Assembly (NCBI RefSeq): GCF_033954455.1
Contig: NZ_CP121473.1
Span: 2,714,501-2,778,500, forward strand
Source: Thiorhodovibrio litoralis
GTDB lineage: Bacteria; Pseudomonadota; Gammaproteobacteria; Chromatiales; Chromatiaceae
Direction of reading: 5' to 3'
DNA: 64,000 nt
Part shown: one piece after another, positions 7,713-16,242 of the stretch
Numbering within the stretch: the first letter of the stretch is position 1
How the letters are laid out: every line of letters begins with the position of its first letter
Made by a program: the position numbers and the translations under genes
Notes under the pieces: generated by a model
The model's input: only the letters and a program-made list of their open reading frames with translations
The model's database searches: none
What the model was told of the DNA's origin: nothing

Positions 7713-8575
7713 AAGGTTTCCTCGTGGTTCGTGCGATCGGTTCGCGCCATGCTTTCGATCCGTGCCGCCTGGTCGAGCTGCTTGGGTGTCATGGCGGCCA
7801 GGGCATCGATGAAAGCGACGGCAAAGGAGCCCGGGCCATGTACCGACCAGCGTTCATCTTTAGCCGCCCATTCTCCGGCGGCGCCATAGTAGGCGAGCGC
7901 GGCCAGGGTACCTTCGAAAGGCTCGCACCCTGCACCGAGAAATCCGGCAATGATTCCGGTCAGGGAGCAGCCGAGTGCCGTGACTTTCGGCATCAGCGGG
8001 TGGCCGTTGCCGATATGCGCGGCGCGACGGCCATCGGTGACCCAGTCCATCGGCCCGGTGACTGCAACAACCGCCTTGTGGCGCTTGGCCAGGGAGACGG
8101 AGACGGCTGAGGCGGCGGCAACCAGGTTGTTGGCATCGACTCCGCGCCCTTTGGCCTCAGCAGCAAGCTCGGCATCTGCGCTGGTGCTGAGTGCGATGAT
8201 TTCCGAGGCATTGCCGCGGATGACGGTCGGCTGCAGTTCGAGCAGCCGCGCCGCGGCCTCGCGGCGGAAACGGGTCGCGCCAACTGCAACAGGGTCCAGC
8301 ACCCAGGGGCGATTATTGGCCTTGGCCGCCGCGGCGGCGCTCAGCATGGCATCTAGCCAGGGGGTTGAGAGGGTGCCAATATTGATTGATAGCGCACTGG
8401 CGATGGACGCGAATTCGGCCGCCTCCTCGGGCGCATGCACCATGGCCGGCGAGCAGCCCGCGGCCAGAAGAATATTGGCCATCGGGTTCATCGCCACGTA
8501 ATTGGTGATGTTATGCACCAAGGGCGCTTCTTTGCGTAGGCGATAGAGGGCATCGCCGGAATGAATCACAGGCAT
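7709..8575 (-). CDS. thiM: Hydroxyethylthiazole kinase
   Basis: A 288-residue kinase that phosphorylates hydroxyethylthiazole in thiamine salvage. Recognisable blocks are PLVHNITNYVAMN (active-site Asn region), GCSPAMVHAPEEA, WVLDPVAVGATRFR (substrate loop), RGNASEI, and AVTGPMDWV, with the catalytic GCSLTGIIAGFLG near residue 200. The ATG at 8575 is preferred because AGGAG lies 8 bases upstream; the start at 8593 would lie before that site. I looked for a TPP riboswitch upstream and did not find the conserved core. Confidence 0.92.
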   Translation of the reverse strand: MPVIHSGDALYRLRKEAPLVHNITNYVAMNPMANILLAAGCSPAMVHAPEEAAEFASIASALSINIGTLSTPWLDAMLSAAAAAKANNRPWVLDPVAVGATRFRREAAARLLELQPTVIRGNASEIIALSTSADAELAAEAKGRGVDANNLVAAASAVSVSLAKRHKAVVAVTGPMDWVTDGRRAAHIGNGHPLMPKVTALGCSLTGIIAGFLGAGCEPFEGTLAALAYYGAAGEWAAKDERWSVHGPGSFAVAFIDALAAMTPKQLDQAARIESMARTDRTNHEETL

Positions 8576-8800
8576 CGGGGCTCTCCTGAGCAAGGGTGTG
8601 CCGGCTCAATCAAGAAAAAACAGCGCCCGGCGAGGATCATCGCCCGCTCGGGCGGAGGAGCACATGATGCAACAAATCAGCCCAATCAGGGTATTCGATT
8701 GCGCGCGCGTCCCCGGACTCGCGGCCCTGCTCGATGACATCCTCGAGTGGGCGAGCGGCTGTCGCCGGCCGCCACTATCGGGCCGCTTGATCCGCCAGCC

Positions 8801-9169
8801 TCAGCGCAGGTCGCTTAAAATCAAGCGCTCAAACTCAGCGATTCGGACCTGCTGCCCATCGAGGGTGCGAAAGCCGCGTCCTTCAATGTCGCCACGGCGA
8901 GCCTGGTAATGATCGACCCCGCCGGTGGCGGGATTGACCACCTGCACATCGACGATTTCGCGCGCGCGATGCCACTGATGGAACACTGACCAGGTGCTGG
9001 CAAGCAGCAGAATGGCGATGATGCTCCAGGCGCCGATGCGCAAGGCCTGCCAGGGTATGCTGGGCTTGACTTGAGTTGGCGATGCGTCGGCGGATTTGAC
9101 GCGACGCGCGCGCAACGCCGTATAGGCCGCGACAACCACGGCAAGGGTCAAGAGCAGTTTTGCAAACAT
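8801..9169 (-). CDS. Small membrane protein, hypothetical
   Basis: A 122-residue protein from the ATG at 9169. Two hydrophobic helices are visible: LLLTLAVVVAAYTAL at residues 4-18 and IGAWSIIAILLLASTWSV at about 46-63. A soluble C-terminal domain follows (VQVVNPATGGVDHYQARRGD then IEGRGFRTLDGQQVRIAE FERL). I recognise no named family. Starts further upstream would run antisense through the ankyrin gene and were rejected. It is divergent from that gene, sharing a 97-base intergenic region. Confidence 0.65.
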   Translation of the reverse strand: MFAKLLLTLAVVVAAYTALRARRVKSADASPTQVKPSIPWQALRIGAWSIIAILLLASTWSVFHQWHRAREIVDVQVVNPATGGVDHYQARRGDIEGRGFRTLDGQQVRIAEFERLILSDLR

Positions 9170-9292
9170 TCGCTGAGTATCGCAGAGAATTGATGATTCG
9201 GTGTGGTTGGGCGCGTCTGCGGCTCCGGCTTGCGGGCGGGCGGTGCTGGGTCTTAGTATCGTCCCATGCAGAATACTAATTGGGTCCGCTTC

Positions 9293-9931
9293 ATGGAACG
9301 CTTGCTGGTGCTGGCGCTCGCCGCTGCCTTGCTCGTCGCCTGCACCGAGCCGCCGCAGCCGACGATGAATTTCTACCATGCGGTGCATTCGGCCGATCTC
9401 GACCAAATCAAGCGGCATCTGTATTGGGGCACCGATGTCAACCAAGCCGGGCCGGGCGGCCGCCATGCGCTCGGCGTGGCTGTGGCGGACGGGGGGGTGG
9501 TGATCGCGCGCGAGTTGCTCGACCATGGGGCGCGTATGGACGTGCGTGATCGCCTCGGTCGCACGCCGCTGCACCTGGCGCTGGCCGCTGGGCGGGTTCA
9601 GGTGGCCGAACTGCTGCTGGCGCGCGGCGCCCAGGATGACCTTCAAGCCCTGCTCGGGCAGTTGGTGGCGGAGGGACACCTCGATCGCGATACCCTGGCG
9701 TTGCTGGCCAGCCGCGGTGTCGATCTGAATGCGCCCGGCGCGGACGGTCGCGCGCCGCTGCATCAGGCGGTGATGAACGGCCAGCTGAAGATGACCAAGT
9801 GGCTGCTGCAGGAGGGTGCCGATGTTAATCGTGTCACCGACTCGGGCGAGACCGCCCTGGACCTGGCTCGCGCCGCGGACGCCGATCCGAATGTGATCCG
9901 CCTACTGGAGCAATACGGCGCCGAGCGGTAA
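9293..9931 (+). CDS. Ankyrin-repeat lipoprotein
   Basis: A 212-residue protein from the ATG at 9293; an alternative ATG at 9266 would add nine residues before the signal. The signal MERLLVLALAAALLVAC ends with lipobox LVAC, so the product is probably lipid-anchored in the periplasm. At least four ankyrin repeats follow; the best are DRLGRTPLHLALAAGRVQVA, GRAPLHQAVMNGQLKMTKWL and SGETALDLARAADADPNVI. Ankyrin repeats mediate protein contacts; the partner is unknown. Confidence 0.82.
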   Translation: MERLLVLALAAALLVACTEPPQPTMNFYHAVHSADLDQIKRHLYWGTDVNQAGPGGRHALGVAVADGGVVIARELLDHGARMDVRDRLGRTPLHLALAAGRVQVAELLLARGAQDDLQALLGQLVAEGHLDRDTLALLASRGVDLNAPGADGRAPLHQAVMNGQLKMTKWLLQEGADVNRVTDSGETALDLARAADADPNVIRLLEQYGAER

Positions 9932-10018
9932 AGAGACCCAAGCCCGCGGGTGCCCCGGCGCCACATCAAACGCATTTTTGCGAGAATTTTGAAACCAGAG
10001 AATAAAGGATGAAGGACA

Positions 10019-10312
10019 ATGGCTGAAACGGTCGAAGACCTCACTGTGACCTATGTCGAGGACGGCATCGAGACAACCAAAGAACTCGACAAGGTGATTC
10101 TGTCCAAGGGCAGCTGGGCGACGCTGCTGTTCCGCTACCAGGACTGGGACAGGGCGAAAGAGACCTATGGCGCCGAGAAATACACCATCCGCCGTTACCA
10201 GAAGCGCAGCGGTGAATATCGTCAGCAGTCAAAATTCAATATCTCCAGTGCCGCACAGGCGCGCGCGCTGATCGATGCACTGCAGGGCTGGCTGAAGGAA
10301 TCCGAGGACTGA
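10019..10312 (+). CDS. Conserved hypothetical protein (97 aa)
   Basis: A small, probably cytoplasmic protein. The sequence is orderly and charged (VTYVEDGIETTKELDKVILS, ATLLFRYQDWDRAKETYG, YTIRRYQKRSGEYRQQSKFN, ending in an ARALIDALQGWL helix). This pattern, a beta-rich core and C-terminal helix, belongs to an uncharacterised group I associate with purple sulfur bacteria, though that attribution is from memory. It starts two bases after an AATGG-type region with weak ribosome site (AAGGATGAAGGA). The stop is 48 bases from convergent glgX. Confidence 0.7.
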   Translation: MAETVEDLTVTYVEDGIETTKELDKVILSKGSWATLLFRYQDWDRAKETYGAEKYTIRRYQKRSGEYRQQSKFNISSAAQARALIDALQGWLKESED

Positions 10313-10359
10313 CGCCCTGCCTGACTGCCATGCGCCCGCCGGGAATCCAATCCCGGGCG

Positions 10360-12441
10360 TTAGTTAGCTCGCTCTCGCGACTCGAACACCATCACGCTGC
10401 GCGCGACCACCATAAGCCGCGCGACAGTGATGCGCGGTTGCTCCGGCGGCGGCAGCACCGGGCGTGCGTCAGCCGTGTCGACAGCACGGGTCCAGTGGCG
10501 GCCGGGGAATTGCGGCAGCTCGCATAGCACCTGTTTGTCGCTCATGTTCATGATGACATGCAGATGCTCCTCGCCATCATCGCGCGCAGCCAAGGTGAAG
10601 GCGAGTAGGCGGGCATCTTCGGCGCCCCAGGGCGGGCGATCGATGCGCGCGCCATGCCAGGTGATGTCGGGCACGCCATGGCTGTGCTCGGCGCTGCCGC
10701 TCAGGAAATGGCGCCGGCGCAGGTTGGGGTGGCGCCGCCGCAGTGCGATCAGGCCGCGGGTGAACTCCAGCATGGCGCGCTGTGGCTCGACTTGGCTCCA
10801 GTCGAACCAACTGAGCGCATTGTTCTGGCAGTAAGAATTGTTATTCCCGCGCTGCGTGCGCAGAATTTCATCGCCAGCAAGAATCATGGGCACGCCCTGG
10901 CTCAGCATCAGAACGGCCATGAAGTTCATTGCCTGACGCTGGCGTAGCCCGAGAATGCTGGGGTCGTCCGTTGGTCCCTCAACACCGCAATTCCAACTGC
11001 GGTTATCGTTGTGCCCGTCACGATTGTCCTCGCCATTGGCCTCGTTGTGCTTGTGGTTGTAGCTGACCAGATCGTTCAGCGTGAAGCCATCGTGGCAGGT
11101 GACGAAGTTGATCGAATTGCCCGGCCGCCGCCCGCGTGCCTGGTACAGATCGCTCGAGCCGGAAATACGCGTCGCGACCTCATCAATACCCGGATCGCCG
11201 CGCACGAAAGCGCGAATCACATCCCGGTAGCGTCCGTTCCACTCCGCCCAGCGGTAACCGGGAAAGTCGCCGACTTGATAGAGTCCGGCGGCATCCCAGG
11301 CCTCGGCGATAATATGGGCGCGAGCCAGCTCAGGGGAGAGCTCAATCGACCACAGTACCGGGGCGTGCTGCTCGGGCTCGCCGGTCTCACCGCGCGCCAT
11401 GGCGCTGGCAAGGTCGAAGCGAAAACCATCGACATGCATGTCGTGCGCCCAGAAATACAGGCTGTCGATCAAATAACGCGTCACCAGGGGGTGGTTGCAG
11501 TTGAAGGTATTGCCGCAGCCGGTGTAGTCGCGATACTGCGACCGGTCATCGAAGTCCAGGTGATAGAAGACTTCGTTGTCCATCCCTTTGAAGTTGATCA
11601 AGGGCCCGGTCGCGCCGCCCTCGGCGGTGTGATTGAACACCACATCAAGAATCACCCCAATGCCGGCGTGGTGCAGCGCCTTGACCATGTCGCGGAACTC
11701 ATCGCGCGCATCCGCCGGGTTGACCGCATAGCCGGGGTGGGGGGCAAAAAAGCTATGGGTGCTGTAGCCCCAGTAGTTCTCAAGTCCCAGCTCGAGTGTC
11801 TTGGGCGGCGCGTCCTGCACATCAAAAGCCATCACCGGCAGCAGCTCCACATGGGTGATGCCGAGCTCCTGCAAATACGGGATTTTGTCGATCAGCGCGC
11901 GAAAGCTGCCAGGGTGTTCGGCGTCGGCCGAGTGATGGCGCGTGAAGCCGCCCACATGCAGCTCGTAGATAACGGCATCGACCAGCGGAATGTGCGGGTG
12001 CTCGTCGCCCTCCCAATCGTAGTTGTCGCAGCGAATCTGCGCGCGCATGGCGCTGCTGACATTATCTCCCGGCAGGCTGGCGCGCCCGCGATCCCACAGC
12101 CGGTCGCTGACCGTCGATGCCCAGGGGTCGAGCAGCAACTTGCCCGGATCATGGCGGCAACCGGTGCTCGCCGTGTCAGAGGGGCCGTCCATGCGCCAAC
12201 CATAGAAGACGCCCTCGGGCAGGTCCTTAACCAGCAAATGCCAGAAGAAAAAGGTCCGGTGCTGCCAGGGGTCGAGCACAATGGTCTGAAAAGGCTCGGC
12301 GCTGTCGGCGTGCTCAAACAACAAGAGCTCGGCGGTGGTGGCGGTGTGGGAAAAACAGCAAAAATTTACACCACCGTCGATAAAGCGCGCACCCGCGCGA
12401 TGCCAGGTGCCGGTGGTAACCTCAAAAGGGCCTAATGCCAT
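10360..12441 (-). CDS. glgX: Glycogen debranching enzyme GlgX
   Basis: A 693-residue GH13 isoamylase-type enzyme that removes alpha-1,6 branches during glycogen breakdown. It has an N-terminal CBM48 domain (about 10-110), then the TIM barrel with DVVFNHTAEGG (region I, 266-276), DGFRFDLASA with nucleophile Asp343, HIIAEAWD with acid Glu380, and FVTCHDGFTLNDL with His450/Asp451. Length and motif order match complete family members. An AAGGA site precedes the ATG. It is transcribed divergently from the TIR gene across 143 bases, which separates metabolism from the defence island. Confidence 0.95.
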   Translation of the reverse strand: MALGPFEVTTGTWHRAGARFIDGGVNFCCFSHTATTAELLLFEHADSAEPFQTIVLDPWQHRTFFFWHLLVKDLPEGVFYGWRMDGPSDTASTGCRHDPGKLLLDPWASTVSDRLWDRGRASLPGDNVSSAMRAQIRCDNYDWEGDEHPHIPLVDAVIYELHVGGFTRHHSADAEHPGSFRALIDKIPYLQELGITHVELLPVMAFDVQDAPPKTLELGLENYWGYSTHSFFAPHPGYAVNPADARDEFRDMVKALHHAGIGVILDVVFNHTAEGGATGPLINFKGMDNEVFYHLDFDDRSQYRDYTGCGNTFNCNHPLVTRYLIDSLYFWAHDMHVDGFRFDLASAMARGETGEPEQHAPVLWSIELSPELARAHIIAEAWDAAGLYQVGDFPGYRWAEWNGRYRDVIRAFVRGDPGIDEVATRISGSSDLYQARGRRPGNSINFVTCHDGFTLNDLVSYNHKHNEANGEDNRDGHNDNRSWNCGVEGPTDDPSILGLRQRQAMNFMAVLMLSQGVPMILAGDEILRTQRGNNNSYCQNNALSWFDWSQVEPQRAMLEFTRGLIALRRRHPNLRRRHFLSGSAEHSHGVPDITWHGARIDRPPWGAEDARLLAFTLAARDDGEEHLHVIMNMSDKQVLCELPQFPGRHWTRAVDTADARPVLPPPEQPRITVARLMVVARSVMVFESRERAN

Positions 12442-12584
12442 GAAAATTCCTTGAGCGTGGAGCAGGGGAAGAACTCAGTGCCCGGCCGATCCCGCGCCAT
12501 GCTCGGCTCGGAATCCGCCGAAATTCTGAAGAAAACATCTATAGAATAACAGCCTCAGCCGGGCGACGTGGGTGATGATACGCG

Positions 12585-13235
12585 ATGAAGAAGAAAGAGC
12601 AGCCGATTGTGGGGGATTTCATTGCCGTCATCCTGGGGTTGATGGTGGTGCTCTACCTGGCGCTGGTATTTCTCGGTGAGGTCGACTACGCAAGTGCCTT
12701 CCAGATTGTGCTCTATGTGCTGGCAGGTCTGGCCGCGTTGATGGCCTTCGGGTTGCTTCTCGCGCTGCTGCGCAACGACGACATCCGCAAGATCTTTATC
12801 CTGTATGACGCGCAGAACGCGCGTTTTGTCTCCAAGCTCTATGAAGCCTTAAAAATGACGCCCTTCAAAATTCTGTGGGACAAAAGGGAGGTCCAGGTCG
12901 GCGACAATATCGAGGAAAAGCTCAAGGAGCTATTCGACAGCAGCAGCGACATCGTTTTTGTGATCTCTCATCAGAGCGTGGCGTCGAACTGGGCCGAGCT
13001 TGCCATCGCCAAGGCCCTCAAAAAAAACAAGCGCATCTTCCCGGTATTGGTCGATGACGCCGAACCTCCGGAAGCACTTCAGGGAATCAAAGCAGCAGAC
13101 TTCCGGATGTCGTTCGACGACGGCTATTTCAGTCTGAGAGAGGCACTTCAGACACGCAGGGAGGAAATGCCTCCGCCAACTGCACCTAAGCCCCCCGGGC
13201 AAGACGCCGGCCAAAATGCAGCACCAAGCCCCTAA
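12585..13235 (+). CDS. Membrane-anchored TIR-domain protein
   Basis: A 216-residue protein with two N-terminal transmembrane helices (about 11-30 and 37-62) followed by a cytoplasmic TIR domain (68-190). TIR features are IFILYDAQNARFVSKLYEAL (strand A/helix A), ILWDKREVQVGDNIEEKLKE (BB-loop region), SSDIVFVISHQSVASNWAEL (strand D, with the W-x-E arrangement that places Glu138 as candidate NADase residue), then FPVLVDD and DFRMSF. The last 25 residues are Pro-rich. TIR proteins of bacteria commonly degrade NAD or make signalling nucleotides in antiviral defence; activity here is inferred. The stop codon touches the first possible start of cas3, suggesting co-transcription and coupling. Confidence 0.82.
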   Translation: MKKKEQPIVGDFIAVILGLMVVLYLALVFLGEVDYASAFQIVLYVLAGLAALMAFGLLLALLRNDDIRKIFILYDAQNARFVSKLYEALKMTPFKILWDKREVQVGDNIEEKLKELFDSSSDIVFVISHQSVASNWAELAIAKALKKNKRIFPVLVDDAEPPEALQGIKAADFRMSFDDGYFSLREALQTRREEMPPPTAPKPPGQDAGQNAAPSP

Positions 13236-15911
13236 TTGTCCGTGAATAATTGTTGTTATTGGAAGTACTGGGGCAAAGCTCGCGGCACTGAAGCCGAACT
13301 GGTAAGCGCTTCCCCAATTTGGCACCCATTCGCCTATCACTCGCTTGACGTGGCCGCAGTGGCTACGGAATTCCTGAGGCTTTCGCCTGGGACGCTAGCA
13401 AAAATCAGTCAGGCTGTTGGTGTGGTTGGTGAAGAAAGAATGGCCGAATTGGTCGCGTGGTTGCGGTTTTTTGTTGCACTGCATGATATCGGCAAGCTAC
13501 ACGCGGTTTTTCAGTCGCAATCTTTCGCTGCACTGGCCTGCTGCTGGCCCGAACTCGGTGCCACCAGCATTATTCGCCCGGTGAGTCGTTATCATCATGG
13601 TTTAAATGGGTTCGCGGTTTGTGAGTTGGAGATTGCCGACTGGCTCGGTCAGAAAAGTCGAAGGTGGCGGCGGCAATTTAAGCTTTGGCTCGCTGCAGTC
13701 ATGGGCCATCACGGAGACCTCCCGCAAGAGGGCGGTTTTGAAGCGTCCCGCTCTTACGCGGGGTGCTTGCCTGAGATCATCGAGCATGACAGAAATGCCC
13801 GTCGCCAATGGGTCAAGACCGCCGCGGACATCTTCCTGAGACCTGAAGGACTGTCGTTGGCGGTAAACCAACCACCGGTCTGCAGTCCTGTTGCTCAGCG
13901 TCTGATCGCAGGTTTTTGCAGCCTATGCGATTGGATTGGATCGGATGCAAGGGATTTCAGGTATGCGCCTTTGAATGAAACAGCAGAGGATTATTTCGAC
14001 GCGCGATGCGGCTGGATCCGACAAGTTGATTTGTTGACGCGCAAAGGTCTGTGCGCATCCGCGCGGCCTTACGCCGGGGTCGAGGCGCTGCTACCAGAAG
14101 GCCGCTTTGCCCGGGGGGTTCAACGCCTGCTAGATCGCTGCTCGATCGAGCCGGCGCTAACCATTGTCGAAGCGCCGACCGGCACCGGAAAAACCGAGGC
14201 GGCGCTTGCGTTGGCATGGCGCCTCTTGGCGGCGAAGCGAGCGGACTCGGTGATTTTGGCGTTGCCCACGCAGGCTACGGCCAATGCGATGTTGGCCCGC
14301 GCGCAAGGGTTTGGGCAACGGGTGTTCGGGGCTGCGAGCCTAGTTCTTGCGCATGGAAAAAGCGGTTTTTATCCCGGCTTTCGCGATTTGGTCGCGGCAG
14401 GCCGAACGACCACTGCGCAAGGTGGGCTAGATGCCGGTGTGCAATGCGCGGAATGGCTTGCCAGTAGTCGTAAAAGGGTCTTTCTCGGGCAGATCGGCAT
14501 TTGCACCGTCGATCAGGTTCTGTTGTCTGCCCTGCCGGTCAAACATAGCTTCGTGCGCGCTTTGGGTGTGGCGCGTTCGGTGCTGATTGTCGATGAAGTT
14601 CATGCTTACGACGCCTACATGAACGGCATTCTTGAGGAAATACTGCATCGCCAGCGCGCGGCCGGTGGTTCCGCTATCTTGCTGTCAGCCACTTTACCGT
14701 CCGGAGTTCGCAACCGACTGCTTTCGGCTTGGACGGATGAGACCGGGGTCGCAACAGACCCCGGTGCTCCCTACCCGGTGGTCTGGCAAGCCACTACAAG
14801 CATCCAGTCGCTCGAACTGACCGATGGGGAAACGCAACCCAATGGCGATGTGGATGCAACCGCGAGGCGCGAGGTCGCGGTTGAGCTTACGCGAACGCCA
14901 GATGCTTGTCCCGACCAAGCATTGCTCGATCAGGTTGTCGCGGCAGCCGGAAAAGGCGCCTTGGTGGGCATGGTTATGAATACCGTCGCAGTGGCCCAGG
15001 AGCTTGGCCGGCGTTTGCGGTCACAAACCGATCTGCCAGTCGATCTGTTCCATTCGCGCTACCGTCTGCGGGATCGGCAGCGGATTGAAGCCGATGTGAT
15101 CGCGCGCTATGGGCGGGATGGTGAGCGCGATCAGGGCCGGATTCTGGTTGCGACCCAGGTCATCGAGCAGAGCTTGGACCTCGACTTCGACTGGCTGGTG
15201 ACGCAGATTTGTCCAGTCGATTTGCTGTTTCAACGCATCGGTCGTCTGCATCGCCATCAGCGATCCCGGCCGGGCGGTTTTGATTGGCCTGTCGCGACGG
15301 TACTGTCAACGCCGCAAGATGAATTTGGCTTGTTTGAATTTATCTATGGTGATTCGCGCGTCTTGTGGCGCACGGTGCAACTCCTTAAGGATCATCAGCA
15401 AGTGCGTTTTCCTCGTGTCTACCGTGAATGGATCGAGCGTGTTTACGGATCGGACTGGGAGACGGAAGAACCTGAACAGGTCACTGGTCAGCATTATGCG
15501 TGGCTCCAGGATCAGCAAATGGCTCGGGATGAAGCCATCAGACTAACGCGGCAAAGTGTCGCCGAGTTCCAAGACGACCAGGATTCGGTGACATCACTGA
15601 CCCGAGACGGCGAGATGGGGCTTACAGTGCTGCCCGTGCTTGAGGATGAGCGGCTACTGAATATCCTGCCAATCGAAGAATTGGACGATTTCGACCGTGC
15701 CGAGCAACTTATGCTTGACTCGGTGCCCGTGCCGGGCACGCGCGCTTGGAAAAATTTGTTTCATGACATGAAACGAGATCGAGAAGGTCGCATCCGCATG
15801 CCAATGATCCCGGAGGGCATTCCCGCGAAGGGAGAGAGTTGGCGGTCGGTCGACGGCCGTTTCAGCTACTCGGTCAACACCGGATTGGAAAAGGCAGGCA
15901 GGGAAGGCTGA
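13236..15911 (+). CDS. cas3: Type I-E CRISPR-associated helicase-nuclease Cas3
   Basis: An 891-residue Cas3 that degrades DNA marked by Cascade. The N-terminus (CYWKYWGKAR) matches E. coli-type Cas3. The HD nuclease has HPFAYHSLDVAA (about 29-40), VALHDIGK (about 78-85), YHHGLNG and MGHHGDLP. The SF2 helicase has EAPTGTGKTEAALA (Walker A), LIVDEVHAYDAYMNG (DEVH box), ILLSATLP (motif III) and QVIEQSLDLDFD. Starts are TTG at 13236, directly on the TIR stop, or GTG at 13242. It is separated from the Cascade genes by a mini-array and two minus-strand genes, so it must be expressed apart from them. Confidence 0.95.
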   Translation: MSVNNCCYWKYWGKARGTEAELVSASPIWHPFAYHSLDVAAVATEFLRLSPGTLAKISQAVGVVGEERMAELVAWLRFFVALHDIGKLHAVFQSQSFAALACCWPELGATSIIRPVSRYHHGLNGFAVCELEIADWLGQKSRRWRRQFKLWLAAVMGHHGDLPQEGGFEASRSYAGCLPEIIEHDRNARRQWVKTAADIFLRPEGLSLAVNQPPVCSPVAQRLIAGFCSLCDWIGSDARDFRYAPLNETAEDYFDARCGWIRQVDLLTRKGLCASARPYAGVEALLPEGRFARGVQRLLDRCSIEPALTIVEAPTGTGKTEAALALAWRLLAAKRADSVILALPTQATANAMLARAQGFGQRVFGAASLVLAHGKSGFYPGFRDLVAAGRTTTAQGGLDAGVQCAEWLASSRKRVFLGQIGICTVDQVLLSALPVKHSFVRALGVARSVLIVDEVHAYDAYMNGILEEILHRQRAAGGSAILLSATLPSGVRNRLLSAWTDETGVATDPGAPYPVVWQATTSIQSLELTDGETQPNGDVDATARREVAVELTRTPDACPDQALLDQVVAAAGKGALVGMVMNTVAVAQELGRRLRSQTDLPVDLFHSRYRLRDRQRIEADVIARYGRDGERDQGRILVATQVIEQSLDLDFDWLVTQICPVDLLFQRIGRLHRHQRSRPGGFDWPVATVLSTPQDEFGLFEFIYGDSRVLWRTVQLLKDHQQVRFPRVYREWIERVYGSDWETEEPEQVTGQHYAWLQDQQMARDEAIRLTRQSVAEFQDDQDSVTSLTRDGEMGLTVLPVLEDERLLNILPIEELDDFDRAEQLMLDSVPVPGTRAWKNLFHDMKRDREGRIRMPMIPEGIPAKGESWRSVDGRFSYSVNTGLEKAGREG

Positions 15912-15922
15912 ACCGACCCTTG

Positions 15923-16013
15923 CCTGCCCGCCCCGCTAGCGCGGGGAACGAAAAGCCTGTCGTCAGAAGCGAATTCTCGGACAGCGGTTCATCCCCGCTG
16001 GCGCGGGGAAGCC
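15923..16013 (-). CRISPR. Single-spacer mini-CRISPR (crRNA-like unit) between cas3 and cas8e
   Basis: Two copies of the main array's repeat lie in the opposite orientation. Read on the minus strand, the first (16013-15985) matches the 29-base repeat at 26 positions, differing only in its first three bases, and keeps the 3' octamer ATGAACCG that becomes the crRNA 5' handle. A 33-base spacer follows (15984-15952). The second copy (15951-15923) keeps the stem CCCCGC/GCGGGG and the first 21 bases almost intact but has lost the distal handle. So every part required for one Cas6e-processed crRNA remains. It lies 25 bases downstream of the JAB operon on the same strand. Confidence 0.85.
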
Positions 16014-16038
16014 ATCTAGCATAACGCTTCCGAAGCGA

Positions 16039-16242
16039 TCAGGCCGCTTCTGAGTTAAGCGCGTCCGACTCCAATCTGAGCTGACACAGGATGCGCTCGG
16101 CAAAGGCAAGCGCCTCGATCGCCTCTGGGCGCTCGGGATGCGAGACAACCTCCGCACGCATCCGGTCGCGGAATTCTTCCCAATCTGACCGCCGCAGGGT
16201 CGCTGGTTCCTCGTAGATGTGATCCGTCATCTGAGTATTCAC
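16039..16242 (-). CDS. Small helical protein paired with the JAB protein
   Basis: A 67-residue, charged, apparently all-helical protein (RRSDWEEFRDRMRAEVVSHP, then EAIEALAFAERILCQLRLES). No family is recognised. Its ATG overlaps the stop of the JAB-domain gene by four bases, so the two are made together, the usual arrangement of a partner, chaperone or antitoxin. It lies between the Cas gene blocks but points the other way. Confidence 0.6.
   Translation of the reverse strand: MNTQMTDHIYEEPATLRRSDWEEFRDRMRAEVVSHPERPEAIEALAFAERILCQLRLESDALNSEAA

Noticed and set aside
8576-8700. Possible TPP riboswitch upstream of thiM
   Set aside because: The conserved CTGAGA and the downstream ACC...GATCTGG-like core are absent on the minus strand; only a GC-rich hairpin with a T-run is seen.
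8664-8909. Plus-strand frame with a good GGAGGAG site, starting MMQQISPIRVFDC
   Set aside because: After about 40 residues it runs antisense through the small membrane-protein gene and shows no recognisable domain; too weak to call.
11011-12435. A 474-codon plus-strand open frame
   Set aside because: Entirely antisense to glgX, whose catalytic motifs are complete; an artefact of high GC.
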